Below the pieces are notes generated by a model. The model saw only the letters and a program-made list of their open reading frames with translations. It was not told where the DNA came from and made no database searches. Below, piece after piece: positions 34,991 through 43,292 of a DNA stretch of 56,230 bases. The stretch's first letter is position 1; each line of letters opens with the position of its first letter. The translations under genes and the position numbers were made by a program. The DNA comes from Deltaproteobacteria bacterium (GTDB taxonomy: Bacteria > Desulfobacterota > Binatia > Binatales > Binataceae): positions 1 to 56,230 of the forward strand of contig JAJYRQ010000024.1 in the NCBI GenBank assembly GCA_021794015.1, in the 5' to 3' direction.

Positions 34991-36184
34991 GTGGACCTGA
35001 CGTTTTCTCCAGAGCAAGAGGCCCTGCGCAGCCGGCTTCGGGCCTGGTTGGCGGAGAACGTTGCTCGAAGCGGACTAAAAGGCCCGCGGCCTCGCTCCGT
35101 CGACTTGGACAGCGAGACCATCGCGCGCTACAAACGCTGGCAGCAGCGCCTCTACGAAGCCGGCTACGTCGCCCTGAGCTGGCCCAAAGAATATGGCGGC
35201 CAGGCCCTCGACCCGGTTAGCCAGGCAATCGTCAACGAGGAAATGCTCTGCGCCCAGGCTCCTGCGCTCATCGGGGCAATGGGCCTTGAGATGCTCGGTC
35301 CAACGCTCATCACCTGGGGCAGCGAGGCGCAGAAGCGGCGCTACCTGCCCAAGATTCTGACCGCCGAGGAGATTTGGTGTCAGGGCTATTCCGAGCCGGA
35401 GGCCGGCTCGGACTTGGCCGCACTCAAGACCCGGGCCGAACTGAAGGGCGATTGCTTCGTGGTCAACGGCCAGAAGGTGTGGACCTCCGGCGCGCAGCAC
35501 GCGGACATGATGTTTTGCCTGGTCCGCACCGACCCGGCCGCGCCGAAGCATCACGGGATTTCCTACCTGCTCATCGACATGCGTTCGCCCGGCATCCGAG
35601 TGCGCCCGCTCGTTCAGATGACGGGCGAACGAGGCTTCAACGAGGTGTTTTTCGAAGATGTCCAGGTGCCTGCGGAAAACCTCGTCGGGCGTCTCAACGA
35701 AGGCTGGCAGGTGGCTAACGCCACGCTGGTGCACGAGCGCAATATGCTGGGCGCGGTAACCCAAAGCCAGCAGCTCTTCGGCCGTCTTCTGGCGCTGGCC
35801 CGCTCGATGCGGCGCAACGCGGCGCCGCTTAGCCGGGACCCGGTCTTTCGCCAGCGGCTGGCGGCCCTTGAGATCAGGGTCGAGGCGATGAAACATCACA
35901 TGTACCGGCTGCTGACCGACCGGCAAAAAGGCCGCCACTCCGGGCTGCCCGGGATGATTAATAAACTGGTCGGCACCGAGCTGAACTACGACCTGGCCAC
36001 GGCGGCGCTTGAGGCGCTCGGCGACGCCGCTCTGGCGGCCCGTGACGAGCCGGAAGCGCTCGACCACGGGTTCTGGCCTTACGAATGGATGTTCTCGCTC
36101 GGCATGATCATCGGCGGCGGCACCACGCACATCCAGAAGAATATAATCGCCGAGCGCGGGCTCGGAATGCCCCGGATACGCTAA
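34991..36184 (+). CDS. Acyl-CoA dehydrogenase (FadE-type), first of a pair
   Basis: FAD-dependent alpha,beta-dehydrogenation of an acyl-CoA. The 397-residue protein has the N-terminal helical domain (FSPEQEALRSRLRAWLAEN), the flavin-contact region WCQGYSEPEAGSDLAALKT (about residues 132-150) and VNGQKVWTSGAQHADMM. The C-terminal helical domain ends IIGGGTTHIQKNIIAERGLG. At the site where medium-chain enzymes have the catalytic Glu (YEGT) it reads GGGT, so the base must come from elsewhere or from the partner. GTG start. The second dehydrogenase begins 44 bases downstream. Confidence 0.9.
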   Translation: MDLTFSPEQEALRSRLRAWLAENVARSGLKGPRPRSVDLDSETIARYKRWQQRLYEAGYVALSWPKEYGGQALDPVSQAIVNEEMLCAQAPALIGAMGLEMLGPTLITWGSEAQKRRYLPKILTAEEIWCQGYSEPEAGSDLAALKTRAELKGDCFVVNGQKVWTSGAQHADMMFCLVRTDPAAPKHHGISYLLIDMRSPGIRVRPLVQMTGERGFNEVFFEDVQVPAENLVGRLNEGWQVANATLVHERNMLGAVTQSQQLFGRLLALARSMRRNAAPLSRDPVFRQRLAALEIRVEAMKHHMYRLLTDRQKGRHSGLPGMINKLVGTELNYDLATAALEALGDAALAARDEPEALDHGFWPYEWMFSLGMIIGGGTTHIQKNIIAERGLGMPRIR

Positions 36185-36228
36185 GGCGGGACGACGCAGC
36201 CGGCGTGGCGGGGCCAGGTCCCAAGACC

Positions 36229-37347
36229 ATGGAATTCGGGCTTAGCGAGTCGCAGGAAGCGCTTAAGCACACGGCGCGGCAGTTCTTGGCGCAGCACGGT
36301 TCGGCTGCGGACGTGCGCGCCGTCTTCGCGCAGGAAGACGGCTTCTCCCGTCAGCTTTACCGCCGGATGGCCGAGCTCGGATGGACCGCAATGCTGGTCG
36401 GAGAGGAGTACGGCGGTCTTGGGCTGAGCGTCTTGGACATGGCCCTGGTGCTCGAAGAGGCGGGATACGCGGCGTTGCCCGGTCCGTTCGTTTTTTCCGC
36501 TTTGCTGGCAACCTGCGCGCTGGTCGAGGGCGGCTCGCCGAGCGCAAAAGAAGCGTGGCTCGGCTCCCTGGCAAAGGCCGCCACCATCGGCACCGTCGCG
36601 CTTAGCGGCGAGGGGCCGGGCCTCGAGCTGGACGCGCTCGCGGCGAGGCGGGCTCCTGGCGGCGGCTGGCTTCTCAGCGGCACCCGGAAGTTTGTGCCCT
36701 ATGCGCATGTCGCGGACTTCATGGTGGCCGCGGCCGGCAAAGTTGAGGAAAACGGCGCGCCGGCCCTGTTCCTCGTGGAAACAAAAAGCCCCGGCCTGCG
36801 CGTTCGCCTCGTCAGCCAGATGGACCTCACGCGCCGGGTTTGCCGCGTCGCCTTCGATGACGTAGCGGTGCCGGTCGAGGCCGAGCTTCGTCCCGGCCCT
36901 GCGCTGCTGGAAAGACTGCTCGACCTGGGCGCGCTGGCGATCGCGGCCGATTCTCTGGGCGGCACCGAGCGGGTGCTCGAGATGGCGGTCGAATACTCAA
37001 AGGTGCGCCGCCAGTTCGGCCGCCCGGTGGGCTCCTTCCAAGCGCTGCAGCACGCCGCGGCCGAGATCGTCGCCGACCTCGAGCCGGCTCGTGCGCTTCT
37101 CTGGTACGCCGCGCATGTCGCCGACGCGACGCCGGAAAGCTTCGGGCGGGCGGCCGCGATGGCCAAGGCGCTGCTCTCGGAGGTTTTCTCGCGTGCCGCC
37201 CAGCGATCGGTCCTGATGCATGGCGGGATCGGCTTCACCTGGGAGCATGACCTCCACATATGGTTCAAGCGCGCCCGCTTCAATGAATCCTGCTTCGGCT
37301 CGCCCGCCCATCATCGAGAGCGCGTAGCCCGTATCGCCGGCTACTGA
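36229..37347 (+). CDS. Acyl-CoA dehydrogenase, second of a pair
   Basis: A 372-residue family member with EFGLSESQEALKHTARQFLA at the N-terminus, GEEYGGLGLSVLDMALVLEE, the central beta domain (LLSGTRKFVPYAHVADFMV) and SKVRRQFGRPVGSFQALQH. The C-terminal part contains LMHGGIGFTWEHDLHIWFKR, typical of FadE paralogues in tandem pairs. The middle domain is more divergent than in the first gene. Such pairs form alpha2beta2 enzymes in steroid and branched-chain degradation; that this pair does so is inference. ATG 36229 is chosen over upstream frame extension. Confidence 0.88.
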   Translation: MEFGLSESQEALKHTARQFLAQHGSAADVRAVFAQEDGFSRQLYRRMAELGWTAMLVGEEYGGLGLSVLDMALVLEEAGYAALPGPFVFSALLATCALVEGGSPSAKEAWLGSLAKAATIGTVALSGEGPGLELDALAARRAPGGGWLLSGTRKFVPYAHVADFMVAAAGKVEENGAPALFLVETKSPGLRVRLVSQMDLTRRVCRVAFDDVAVPVEAELRPGPALLERLLDLGALAIAADSLGGTERVLEMAVEYSKVRRQFGRPVGSFQALQHAAAEIVADLEPARALLWYAAHVADATPESFGRAAAMAKALLSEVFSRAAQRSVLMHGGIGFTWEHDLHIWFKRARFNESCFGSPAHHRERVARIAGY

Positions 37348-37822
37348 GAGCGGGGTCAGGCGCGCGCGGTATTGGGCCGCGCCGCTGCATCTGGGTCGTG
37401 ATTCGTTTTTCTTACTTTCGTTGCGTTCGCGCTGCGTTCTTGCAGCGGAAACTGCGGGGCACGGGCTTGGGATACTTGAAACGAACGCAGTGGCGGCAGT
37501 GGTTCGCCGGGCGGGCGAGTTTTCCTTTTGCGCGATTCTGAGCGTCGCAGTTTCGCACACGGCTCGATACTTCGGCTCAACGGCAAAGGTAACGAACGCC
37601 TGCCAAATCAAGGATAAAACAGCTTATAGCGCGGCTGGCTCACTGACTGAGCAGTATCACGCACCCTGATAGTTTGGATGCTGTTTGGACAGGTCAAATG
37701 CAAACTAGTGCGACTGGAAGGGGAAATCTTAGCCAAGGTCCTTGACTGGCATACAGATTGTGAGGATTGATAGCGGTATATAAGGAGTCTCGGCCTACAC
37801 CGCGCACCGGAAGGAGGGCCTG
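37348..37822. other. AT-richer intergenic region upstream of response regulator
   Basis: About 475 bases without a convincing gene; the 82-codon frame 37421-37669 has no recognisable features. From about 37560 the base composition is clearly less GC-rich than the neighbouring genes. It holds a possible sigma-54 promoter, an imperfect palindrome tttggacaggtcaaa (near 37683-37697) and a strong ribosome binding site at 37811-37817. Confidence 0.5.
37747..37761 (+). promoter_or_regulatory. Possible sigma-54 (-24/-12) promoter
   Basis: TGGCA (37747-37751), six bases, then TTGT (37758-37761) fits the spacing of the sigma-54 consensus TGGCAC-N5-TTGC, with T in place of the last C. The predicted start would be near 37773, about 38 bases before the ribosome binding site. 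An overlapping TTGACT has no good -10 at 17 bases. Confidence 0.35.
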
Positions 37823-37879
37823 ATGTGCGGGCGCAGCCGCAGTCGGCAAGCGCCGCAGTTCAGGGACGGGAGCCGCTGA
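37823..37879 (+). CDS. Possible 18-residue leader ORF before response regulator
   Basis: ATG 37823 lies five bases after a perfect AAGGAGG and opens an 18-codon frame (MCGRSRSRQAPQFRDGSR) whose TGA overlaps the ATG of the response regulator (TGATG). The same AAGGAGG is seven bases before GTG 37825, which is in frame with the regulator and would add 18 residues to it. The sequence cannot decide between a coupled leader peptide and an extended regulator. Confidence 0.4.
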   Translation: MCGRSRSRQAPQFRDGSR

Positions 37880-38313
37880 TGAGAGTGTTTCTGGTAGAAG
37901 ACAATCCTGATCACGCGTTTCTCGCGGTCACCGTCGTACGGCAGGTGCTGGGGGACGATTGCGAGGTGGTTGTGGCAGAGACCACGGGCGAAGCGCTGGA
38001 AATGATAACCCAGTTTACCGACCAGGACCGTCCGGACATCTTCCTGGTTGATCTAAGGTTGCCGGAGGGCGGGGGATTTTCGGTGCTCTCCAGCATCCGC
38101 ACGAACGAGGCCTGCGGCCAGGTCCCGATATTGGTCATTACCAGCTCGTTGTACGATCTCGACATCGCGCAGAGCTACGAACTCGGCGCTTCCGCAGTGC
38201 TGACCAAGCCGCTGTCGCGCGGCGCCCTCAGAGAAGAGTTGACCCGCATCGGAATGATCGCCGCCAGGCCGGGGGGCGAAGCGAACAAGGCGGTGCGTCT
38301 ACGCGGTATCTGA
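37879..38313 (+). CDS. CheY-like single-domain response regulator
   Basis: A 144-residue stand-alone receiver domain, of the kind related to Rcp1. The acidic pair is E7/D8 (FLVEDNPDH), the phosphorylation site D58 (FLVDLRLPEGGG), S89 or S90 takes the switch Ser/Thr place, and K110 is conserved (VLTKPLSRG). There is no output domain. No histidine kinase gene is beside it, so the partner is elsewhere. The start is either ATG 37879 or GTG 37825 (see the leader entry). It is 61 bases from the end of the phage-like region but on the other strand. Confidence 0.88.
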   Translation: MRVFLVEDNPDHAFLAVTVVRQVLGDDCEVVVAETTGEALEMITQFTDQDRPDIFLVDLRLPEGGGFSVLSSIRTNEACGQVPILVITSSLYDLDIAQSYELGASAVLTKPLSRGALREELTRIGMIAARPGGEANKAVRLRGI

Positions 38314-38374
38314 CGCGGCGCGGCATTAGCGCGGCTGCTCGCGTGCGCTCGTGGCGTAACAGCCCGCGCCGGTG

Positions 38375-40597
38375 TCAGGGGGTGCAGATCCAGGCGCCGT
38401 TAAGGCCGTGGACCCAGGAGCCGGTCTTGGTGCCGGCGGAGGTGCAGGCGACGGGCGGGTTGGCCGGCGGGTCGCAGGTTGGGCAGTAGAAGCTGGCGCC
38501 GTTAATCACCGTTGTCGGGAAGCTGGCGAAGGCAACGCCTTTGCTGACGGTGATGCCGGATACGGTGGCGCCTTGGCGCGCCCAGACCGAGCTGGCGTAG
38601 GCCGAGTTGACCAGCGGCACACCGGCCGGCAGCGCCGAGTCGAGCAGGGTGACCGGCCAGGTGGGCGCGGCGAGAATGTTGACCAGCTCGGGTGCGCTGC
38701 CGACGGCAAACGTCGAGTTGATGAGCGTGGCCGGGGCGCCCCCGTTAATCACCAGCGCGGGCGAGTTGTTGGTGTTGTCGAGTTCGCCGCCGATGACCGT
38801 GACGGGCGCCCAGTTGCCGGACAGATACATGTCGCCCTGGAAGAGCGAGTTGGGGGTCTCGGAGTCGACAAACGGACGGTTCATCACCGCCTCGGTGCCT
38901 GCAAGCACAAAGGGGTAGATGGTCTGTCCGCGGTCGGTGACGACCGGCCGTTGCCAGGTGGCGGCGCCGCTATAGGCCATGAAGCCGACCTGGTTGCCGT
39001 CGGCGATGAGGTCGTTGTAGATGTTGTCGTTGGCGGCGTTGCCCAGCTCGTAGCCCAAGGTGGTATCGAAGCTGTTCCACTGGGTGTGGTAAGAACCGCC
39101 GAGTTCGTAAGTGTGGGCCAGCTCCGTTTCGTAGTCGTTGTCGAAGAGGTTGAAGGCGGCCATCGTGCCGAACGGCCCCCCGGAACATCGCAGGTCGTGA
39201 AAGTGCGAGTTGACCGCCCAGTTGGCGAACAAGCCGCCTCCGGGTGCACCGCCGCACAGGTCGAGATCGTCCAGAGTAACGGCGCTGGGGCCGACGCTGC
39301 CCTCCTGCTGCCCGCGCACGGTAAGGTAGATGGTGCGGTTGTCGATTCCGCTCTGTGCCAGCATCGTGCCGTCGGGCGAGCAGCTTGCGTTGAACGCGGT
39401 GGCCGTGGTGACCGACGAGCAGGGCGGCAGGAAGTTAATCAGCAGCATCGTGTTGGAGTCGACCGTCAGCTTTTTGCTCGGAGGAGTAAAGCTCCCCGCG
39501 GTATAGCGCGCGCTGTCCGAGAAGCGGATCGAGTCGTAGTAGCCGTAGACGCCGTTTAGTCCCTGCTGCTGGTCGGGCCAGACTTGGAGCCCCATATCGG
39601 GCAGGGTGATGGTCTCGAATGGCCCCTGCGTTACGTTGCCGCTGGCGCCATTGGCAGCCTCCAGGTTGCCGTCCAGGTAGAGCCGCACTTCCGTGCTGTC
39701 GTAGCTCATCGCCATATGATGCACGGTGTTGAGGGTAATCGTGGTGAGGCCCGGGAGGTTGATGAGGCTGCCGTTCACGGTGAGTTGCCCCCAGCTCACC
39801 GGCGAGGTCGTGCCTTGGGTGCCGAGCATAAAGGCCCCGGTGGCGCGGGTCGCCGGAAGCGCCGGAATCGAGCGCACGAAGGCGACCTGGGCAAGGCTCG
39901 TATTGTAGCCGGTCAGCTCGAAGAAGAGCTCCACGGTGAAAGTCCCGAGGTTGTCCAGATACATGACCGGCGCGTCGTTCAAGACCAGGTAGGGAGTGGT
40001 GGGACCCTGCGGCGACGGGTTGCTCAGCGACAGTCCCGGCCCCGGCACCAGCGAGGCGCTGCCCAGCGTAAGGTTGTTTGCGCCGTAGGGCTCGACCAGC
40101 ACGGTCGGCCCGATGAACTGGGGGCTGAGCGCTGAGGCGCTCCAGCCGGCGCCGTACAGCCGCAGGTAGGGGCAGTAGAGATGCAGCGGCTCGCGCAGCG
40201 CGTAGCGGCCGTTGGGCACCCCGGGGATGTAAACGGCTGGGCGACCGATGGGCCCGGTGGCAGACTGCCCCGGCGGCGTATAGCCGCACGCCGCCGCGAT
40301 CGCGCCCTGAATCGCCGGCCAGTCGTCGGTCACGCTGTTGCCGGTCGCGCCGTAGGGCGCGCTCTGAACGTTGATGACGCCGTTGACGTTGGCGTTGACC
40401 GTGCCGCCGCTAATCGTGGGCGTAATCGGCTGCGCGCCCGAGAAGCGGTCGTTGATCGCCTGCCGGAACTGCTTGCCGGCGCCGACGCCGACGTAGTTGG
40501 GAATCTGCTGGTAGGGCGCCGGCTGTGCGTAGGCGGCGAGCGGCGCGGCCAGCACCAGCATCGCGAGCAGCGATGGCGCCAGTGTTTGACTTCGCAT
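38375..40597 (-). CDS. Secreted pectate-lyase-fold/LamG protein in phage region
   Basis: A 740-residue protein with a clear Sec signal peptide: MRSQ, a hydrophobic core, and AYA-Q cleavage expected after residue 24. Residues about 82-150 match the start of pectate-lyase-superfamily beta helices (SAPYGATGNSVTDDWPAIQG). About 212-390 look like a LamG/concanavalin jelly roll (FTVELFFELTGYN, LYLDGNLEAANG). The rest is Asn/Gly/Thr-rich repeat strands, ending in a small Cys-containing segment (CPTCDPPANPPVAC). Tail spikes have this fold but normally no signal peptide. The ATG has GAGGAAAA upstream and overlaps the stop of the preceding small gene. Confidence 0.75.
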   Translation of the reverse strand: MRSQTLAPSLLAMLVLAAPLAAYAQPAPYQQIPNYVGVGAGKQFRQAINDRFSGAQPITPTISGGTVNANVNGVINVQSAPYGATGNSVTDDWPAIQGAIAAACGYTPPGQSATGPIGRPAVYIPGVPNGRYALREPLHLYCPYLRLYGAGWSASALSPQFIGPTVLVEPYGANNLTLGSASLVPGPGLSLSNPSPQGPTTPYLVLNDAPVMYLDNLGTFTVELFFELTGYNTSLAQVAFVRSIPALPATRATGAFMLGTQGTTSPVSWGQLTVNGSLINLPGLTTITLNTVHHMAMSYDSTEVRLYLDGNLEAANGASGNVTQGPFETITLPDMGLQVWPDQQQGLNGVYGYYDSIRFSDSARYTAGSFTPPSKKLTVDSNTMLLINFLPPCSSVTTATAFNASCSPDGTMLAQSGIDNRTIYLTVRGQQEGSVGPSAVTLDDLDLCGGAPGGGLFANWAVNSHFHDLRCSGGPFGTMAAFNLFDNDYETELAHTYELGGSYHTQWNSFDTTLGYELGNAANDNIYNDLIADGNQVGFMAYSGAATWQRPVVTDRGQTIYPFVLAGTEAVMNRPFVDSETPNSLFQGDMYLSGNWAPVTVIGGELDNTNNSPALVINGGAPATLINSTFAVGSAPELVNILAAPTWPVTLLDSALPAGVPLVNSAYASSVWARQGATVSGITVSKGVAFASFPTTVINGASFYCPTCDPPANPPVACTSAGTKTGSWVHGLNGAWICTP

Positions 40598-40776
40598 CAG
40601 TTTTTCCTCGCCGGAGGCGGCGCTGCCTCCCGGAAGTCCACGGGTACGCGCAGCCCGAACTCCGGGCAGACGTACCACAGCTTTAGTTTTGCGCCGGCGC
40701 TCGCGCCGGCTGCGGCGAAGAGCTCCAAGAGGAGCGCCTGGTTGTGCGCTGCGCTGCTCGCTCCCGCCTCTCTCAC
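40597..40776 (-). CDS. Small phage-region protein (59 aa)
   Basis: This short gene begins with GTG at 40776, six bases after AAGGAG, and its TGA overlaps the ATG of the next gene (TGATG). The 59 residues include a helix-like NQALLLELFAAAGASAG and KLWYVCPEFGLRVPVD. I do not recognise it. Strong initiation signals and overlaps on an operon-like run make it a likely real gene. It lies 20 bases after the tail fibre gene. Confidence 0.6.
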   Translation of the reverse strand: MREAGASSAAHNQALLLELFAAAGASAGAKLKLWYVCPEFGLRVPVDFREAAPPPARKN

Positions 40777-40796
40777 TTCTCGCTCCTTGCCCCTGC

Positions 40797-41351
40797 TCAA
40801 TAGCCGATGGCGAGCCACTGGAAGCCGTCGGCTCCGTTGGCGTTGACGTAGAAGTTCCCCTGCGTCTGGGTGAGCGCCAGCGTGCTCACCCCATAATCGT
40901 CGGCGCCGTATCCTGCCGCAACGTCCCTGGTGTCCAGGACGGTCGCCAGCGCCCACAGGCAGGCGTTGGGAAACACGATCGGCCAAGTGATGGCGTAGCT
41001 GGTCGGCCCGTTGACGGCCACGGCACCGACGGGCGCGTATGTCCCCCACTGCGCGATGCAGATGAGCGGCCCCTTGACCGCGTCGTTCAGCGGAATCTTG
41101 AGATAGCCGTTGGGCGCGAGCAGTCCGAGAAACCCCGCCTCGAAGGCCTGCAGCGCGCTTATCGACGCGATGTTCTGGTCCTGGCGCTGCTTCAAGAACG
41201 CCGTGCGGTTGGCGAGCTGCTGATGCGGCCAGTTGGAAAGCCCGATACCGCTGTAGCTCGCTCCGACTCCGGCGCCCTCTTCAGCATCGGTCTGCTGGAT
41301 TTCGTAGATTTCGTTGGAGGTGAACTCGGCTTGGTCGGTTAGCGTGGGCAT
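40797..41351 (-). CDS. Phage tail fibre protein
   Basis: A 184-residue protein with a compact tail-fibre plan. The N-terminal part (SNWPHQQLANRTAFLKQRQD) is the region common before tail-fibre stalks, and the C-terminal half (ITWPIVFPNACLWALATVLD to the end) resembles the gp53-like C-terminal tail fibre domain. TAGGAG precedes the ATG. It would be the receptor-binding tip of a tail. It is much shorter than full Mu S protein. Confidence 0.75.
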   Translation of the reverse strand: MPTLTDQAEFTSNEIYEIQQTDAEEGAGVGASYSGIGLSNWPHQQLANRTAFLKQRQDQNIASISALQAFEAGFLGLLAPNGYLKIPLNDAVKGPLICIAQWGTYAPVGAVAVNGPTSYAITWPIVFPNACLWALATVLDTRDVAAGYGADDYGVSTLALTQTQGNFYVNANGADGFQWLAIGY

Positions 41352-41363
41352 GACGACTCGCTC

Positions 41364-41456
41364 CTATCTCGTGGCTCCGGGATTCCCTGCGCGCCTTCGG
41401 CGCGCAGGGAACGACCAGAAAAAAAGGAACTCGACACTCTCAGTCAGCGTTGCCAT
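41364..41456 (-). pseudogene. Broken 5' end of a second tail-fibre-like gene
   Basis: ATG 41456, preceded by GAGGTGAC, opens a 30-codon frame beginning MATLTESVEF. The intact tail fibre just downstream begins MPTLTDQAEF, so the first ten codons are clearly related. After that the frame runs into a perfect palindrome (41383-41411) and stops. I read it as the remnant of a duplicated or deleted tail-fibre gene. Confidence 0.6.
41383..41411. repeat. Perfect 13-bp-stem palindrome between terminase and tail fibre
   Basis: Arms 41383-41395 (ttccctgcgcgcc) and 41399-41411 are exact reverse complements with a 3-base loop. A T-run lies on its 5' side in the direction of phage transcription, so it is not a standard terminator. 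It sits at the site where Mu-like phages carry portal, head and tail genes. Confidence 0.75.
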
Positions 41457-41467
41457 TTGTCACCTCG

Positions 41468-43066
41468 TCATGCCTCCAGTCGCGCGCGGGAGAGGCGCGA
41501 GCGGTAGCCTGCGTCGTCGGCCCCGGCGAGAAGGCCAGGCGCACCGGCCTCGTCGAGTGCGCAAAGGCGCGGCGCCGGCGTGTAGGCGTACTCGCGCGCC
41601 GGCTGATGGCTGGCGAAAAACGCCAGCGCGCCGGCGATCGCCGCGTCGCCGTGGCGGCGCGCGCCGGCGCCGTGCGCTGCGCTTCTGCTGCGCTCGGAGA
41701 CTCGCGCCACGCCGGCCTCGACCACCAGCGAGCGATGGTCTGCGAGAATCTCGGCGTCGCGCGGAAGCTCGATCTTCTCGTCCTCGAAGGCCGCCTTGTA
41801 GCGCGGCATGTTCTCCCGGTACCACTCAATCGAGAGCATCACCTGGGAGATCCGCGAGCCGTAACGCTGGCGCGCCGCCTCGGCCAGGTACTGCCCGTTG
41901 CCGCGCGCGTCCAGGGCGCCGGCAGTAAAGCGCGGCAGTCGGTCCAGCACGAAGAAGAGCACCTGCTCCTGCTGGCGGAAGGGAATATTCGACAACTCGA
42001 CCACCAGCGCCGTGCGGCGCACCAGCGCAGGGAGGAGCTCGAAAATCCAGACGACCGTGAGATCGCCCGAGCGGCCGAAGTCGACGCCGGCGAATGTCTG
42101 GCGGGGCGTCGTGGCCGCGCTCAGCGCGGCGGGCGCGACGAGGCGGGGCAGAAGCTCGCGCTCGCAAAACTCCTGAGTCACGGCACGACGGTCGTACTCG
42201 GAGCGCTCGACGAAGCTGTCGGGCATCCGCCAGCGCACCACCGGGACGCCCGGCCGCATCCGGCTTTCGATAAGCAGCGACGGCAGAAACGCGCCTCCGC
42301 TGGCACGCGGGACGCACAGCAGCTCCTCTTCTGCGTCGTCGCCGTACTGGGAGAAAAGCTCGTCGCGCCAGCGCCGCTCGCCGTCGGCGCTCCACTCCCG
42401 ACCGCTCACCTGGCAGATGCGATGGAACAAGCCGTCGGCCAGCGCGTCGTCGAGCGTGACGCGATGGAGCGTGTAGGGCCGGCGGCCGGCGCGAATGTCG
42501 TTGACGAGATCGTTGAAGGGATTGTCGGCGCCGTTATGGGTCGAGATGATTCGCACCAGGCCGCCCCAGAGCGTAAAGGCCAGCGCTGCCTTGAGAAGGC
42601 CGGCCAGGTCGTCGTGGAAGGCCGCCTCGTCGATCACCGCCCGGCCTTGCTTGCCGCGCAGGTTGGAGGGGCGCGAGGAGAGCGCGACTATCTTGCGGCC
42701 CGAGGCGAAGCGGATACGGTAGGCCAGAATATCGCGCGCCTCGTCGGCGAGCACAAACTCCTCGATCTCGCGGGCGGCGCGCTCGAAGCGGCGCGCCCAC
42801 TCGCCTGCGGTTTCGACAAACTCGCGCGCCATCTCGCGGTTATAGCCGATGTACCAGGTGTCCATGCCGCGCGCTGCGGCGGCGGCCAGCGCCGCGTCGG
42901 CCGCCTCGGTCCAGGTGAGCCCGACGCGGCGCGACTTCTCGCACACCTTGACCGGCGCCGTGTCGGCGAGCCACCGCACCTGGTAGGGCAGCAGCACGCT
43001 GGTAAAAGCCGAGGGGGGAGTGATGCGCCTAGCCGGCGTGTTCCGGGTTTTTCCTTGCTCCTCCAC
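41468..43066 (-). CDS. Mu gp28-like terminase large subunit
   Basis: DNA-packaging motor and nuclease. The 532-residue protein has the Mu-type start LLPYQVRWLADTAPVKVCEK, a Walker-A-like EKSRRVGLTW (43-52), GRKIVALSSRPSNLRGKQGR and Walker B AVIDEAAFHDD. The RNase-H-like nuclease domain begins FAGVDFGRSGDLTVVWIF. All these match Mu/FluMu gp28, and both ATPase and nuclease acidic residues are present. It appears intact. No portal gene follows it, unlike in Mu. Confidence 0.9.
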   Translation of the reverse strand: MEEQGKTRNTPARRITPPSAFTSVLLPYQVRWLADTAPVKVCEKSRRVGLTWTEAADAALAAAAARGMDTWYIGYNREMAREFVETAGEWARRFERAAREIEEFVLADEARDILAYRIRFASGRKIVALSSRPSNLRGKQGRAVIDEAAFHDDLAGLLKAALAFTLWGGLVRIISTHNGADNPFNDLVNDIRAGRRPYTLHRVTLDDALADGLFHRICQVSGREWSADGERRWRDELFSQYGDDAEEELLCVPRASGGAFLPSLLIESRMRPGVPVVRWRMPDSFVERSEYDRRAVTQEFCERELLPRLVAPAALSAATTPRQTFAGVDFGRSGDLTVVWIFELLPALVRRTALVVELSNIPFRQQEQVLFFVLDRLPRFTAGALDARGNGQYLAEAARQRYGSRISQVMLSIEWYRENMPRYKAAFEDEKIELPRDAEILADHRSLVVEAGVARVSERSRSAAHGAGARRHGDAAIAGALAFFASHQPAREYAYTPAPRLCALDEAGAPGLLAGADDAGYRSRLSRARLEA

Positions 43067-43292
43067 GAGAGTGTTCCTTGGAGCGCGGGGTCCGGCGGCG
43101 GCCGCTTTTGCGCCGGGCAGCGTTCTCCGGTCCGGATTTGCTTAGTAGGTTGGGGCTTTCGGGCTCGAGCTTGCCCACCGGGCGGCTTTGGCCGCAGTGG
43201 CCGTTGGTCGCTGGGGCAAGGCAGCAGAGGCGTTGCAGGAGAAAAGTGCGAGCGCCCGCCCGGCCGGAAAAAGAATCGGGAGGTCGGTTCAT
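43029..43292 (-). CDS. Possible small gene between gp27 and terminase
   Basis: ATG 43292 overlaps the stop of the gp27-like gene (ATGA) and the 87-codon frame ends 38 bases inside the terminase gene. The product is Ser/Arg/Pro/Gly-rich (GRRRTPRSKEHSRGG) with no recognisable domain. Without it a 222-base gap would separate gp27 and terminase, which is unusual for this phage type. It could also be only a spacer. Confidence 0.35.
   Translation of the reverse strand: MNRPPDSFSGRAGARTFLLQRLCCLAPATNGHCGQSRPVGKLEPESPNLLSKSGPENAARRKSGRRRTPRSKEHSRGGARKNPEHAG

Noticed and set aside
38372..39559. 395-codon plus-strand frame
   Set aside because: Antisense to the signal-peptide-bearing beta-helix protein. 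Val/Gly/Arg-rich without a domain.
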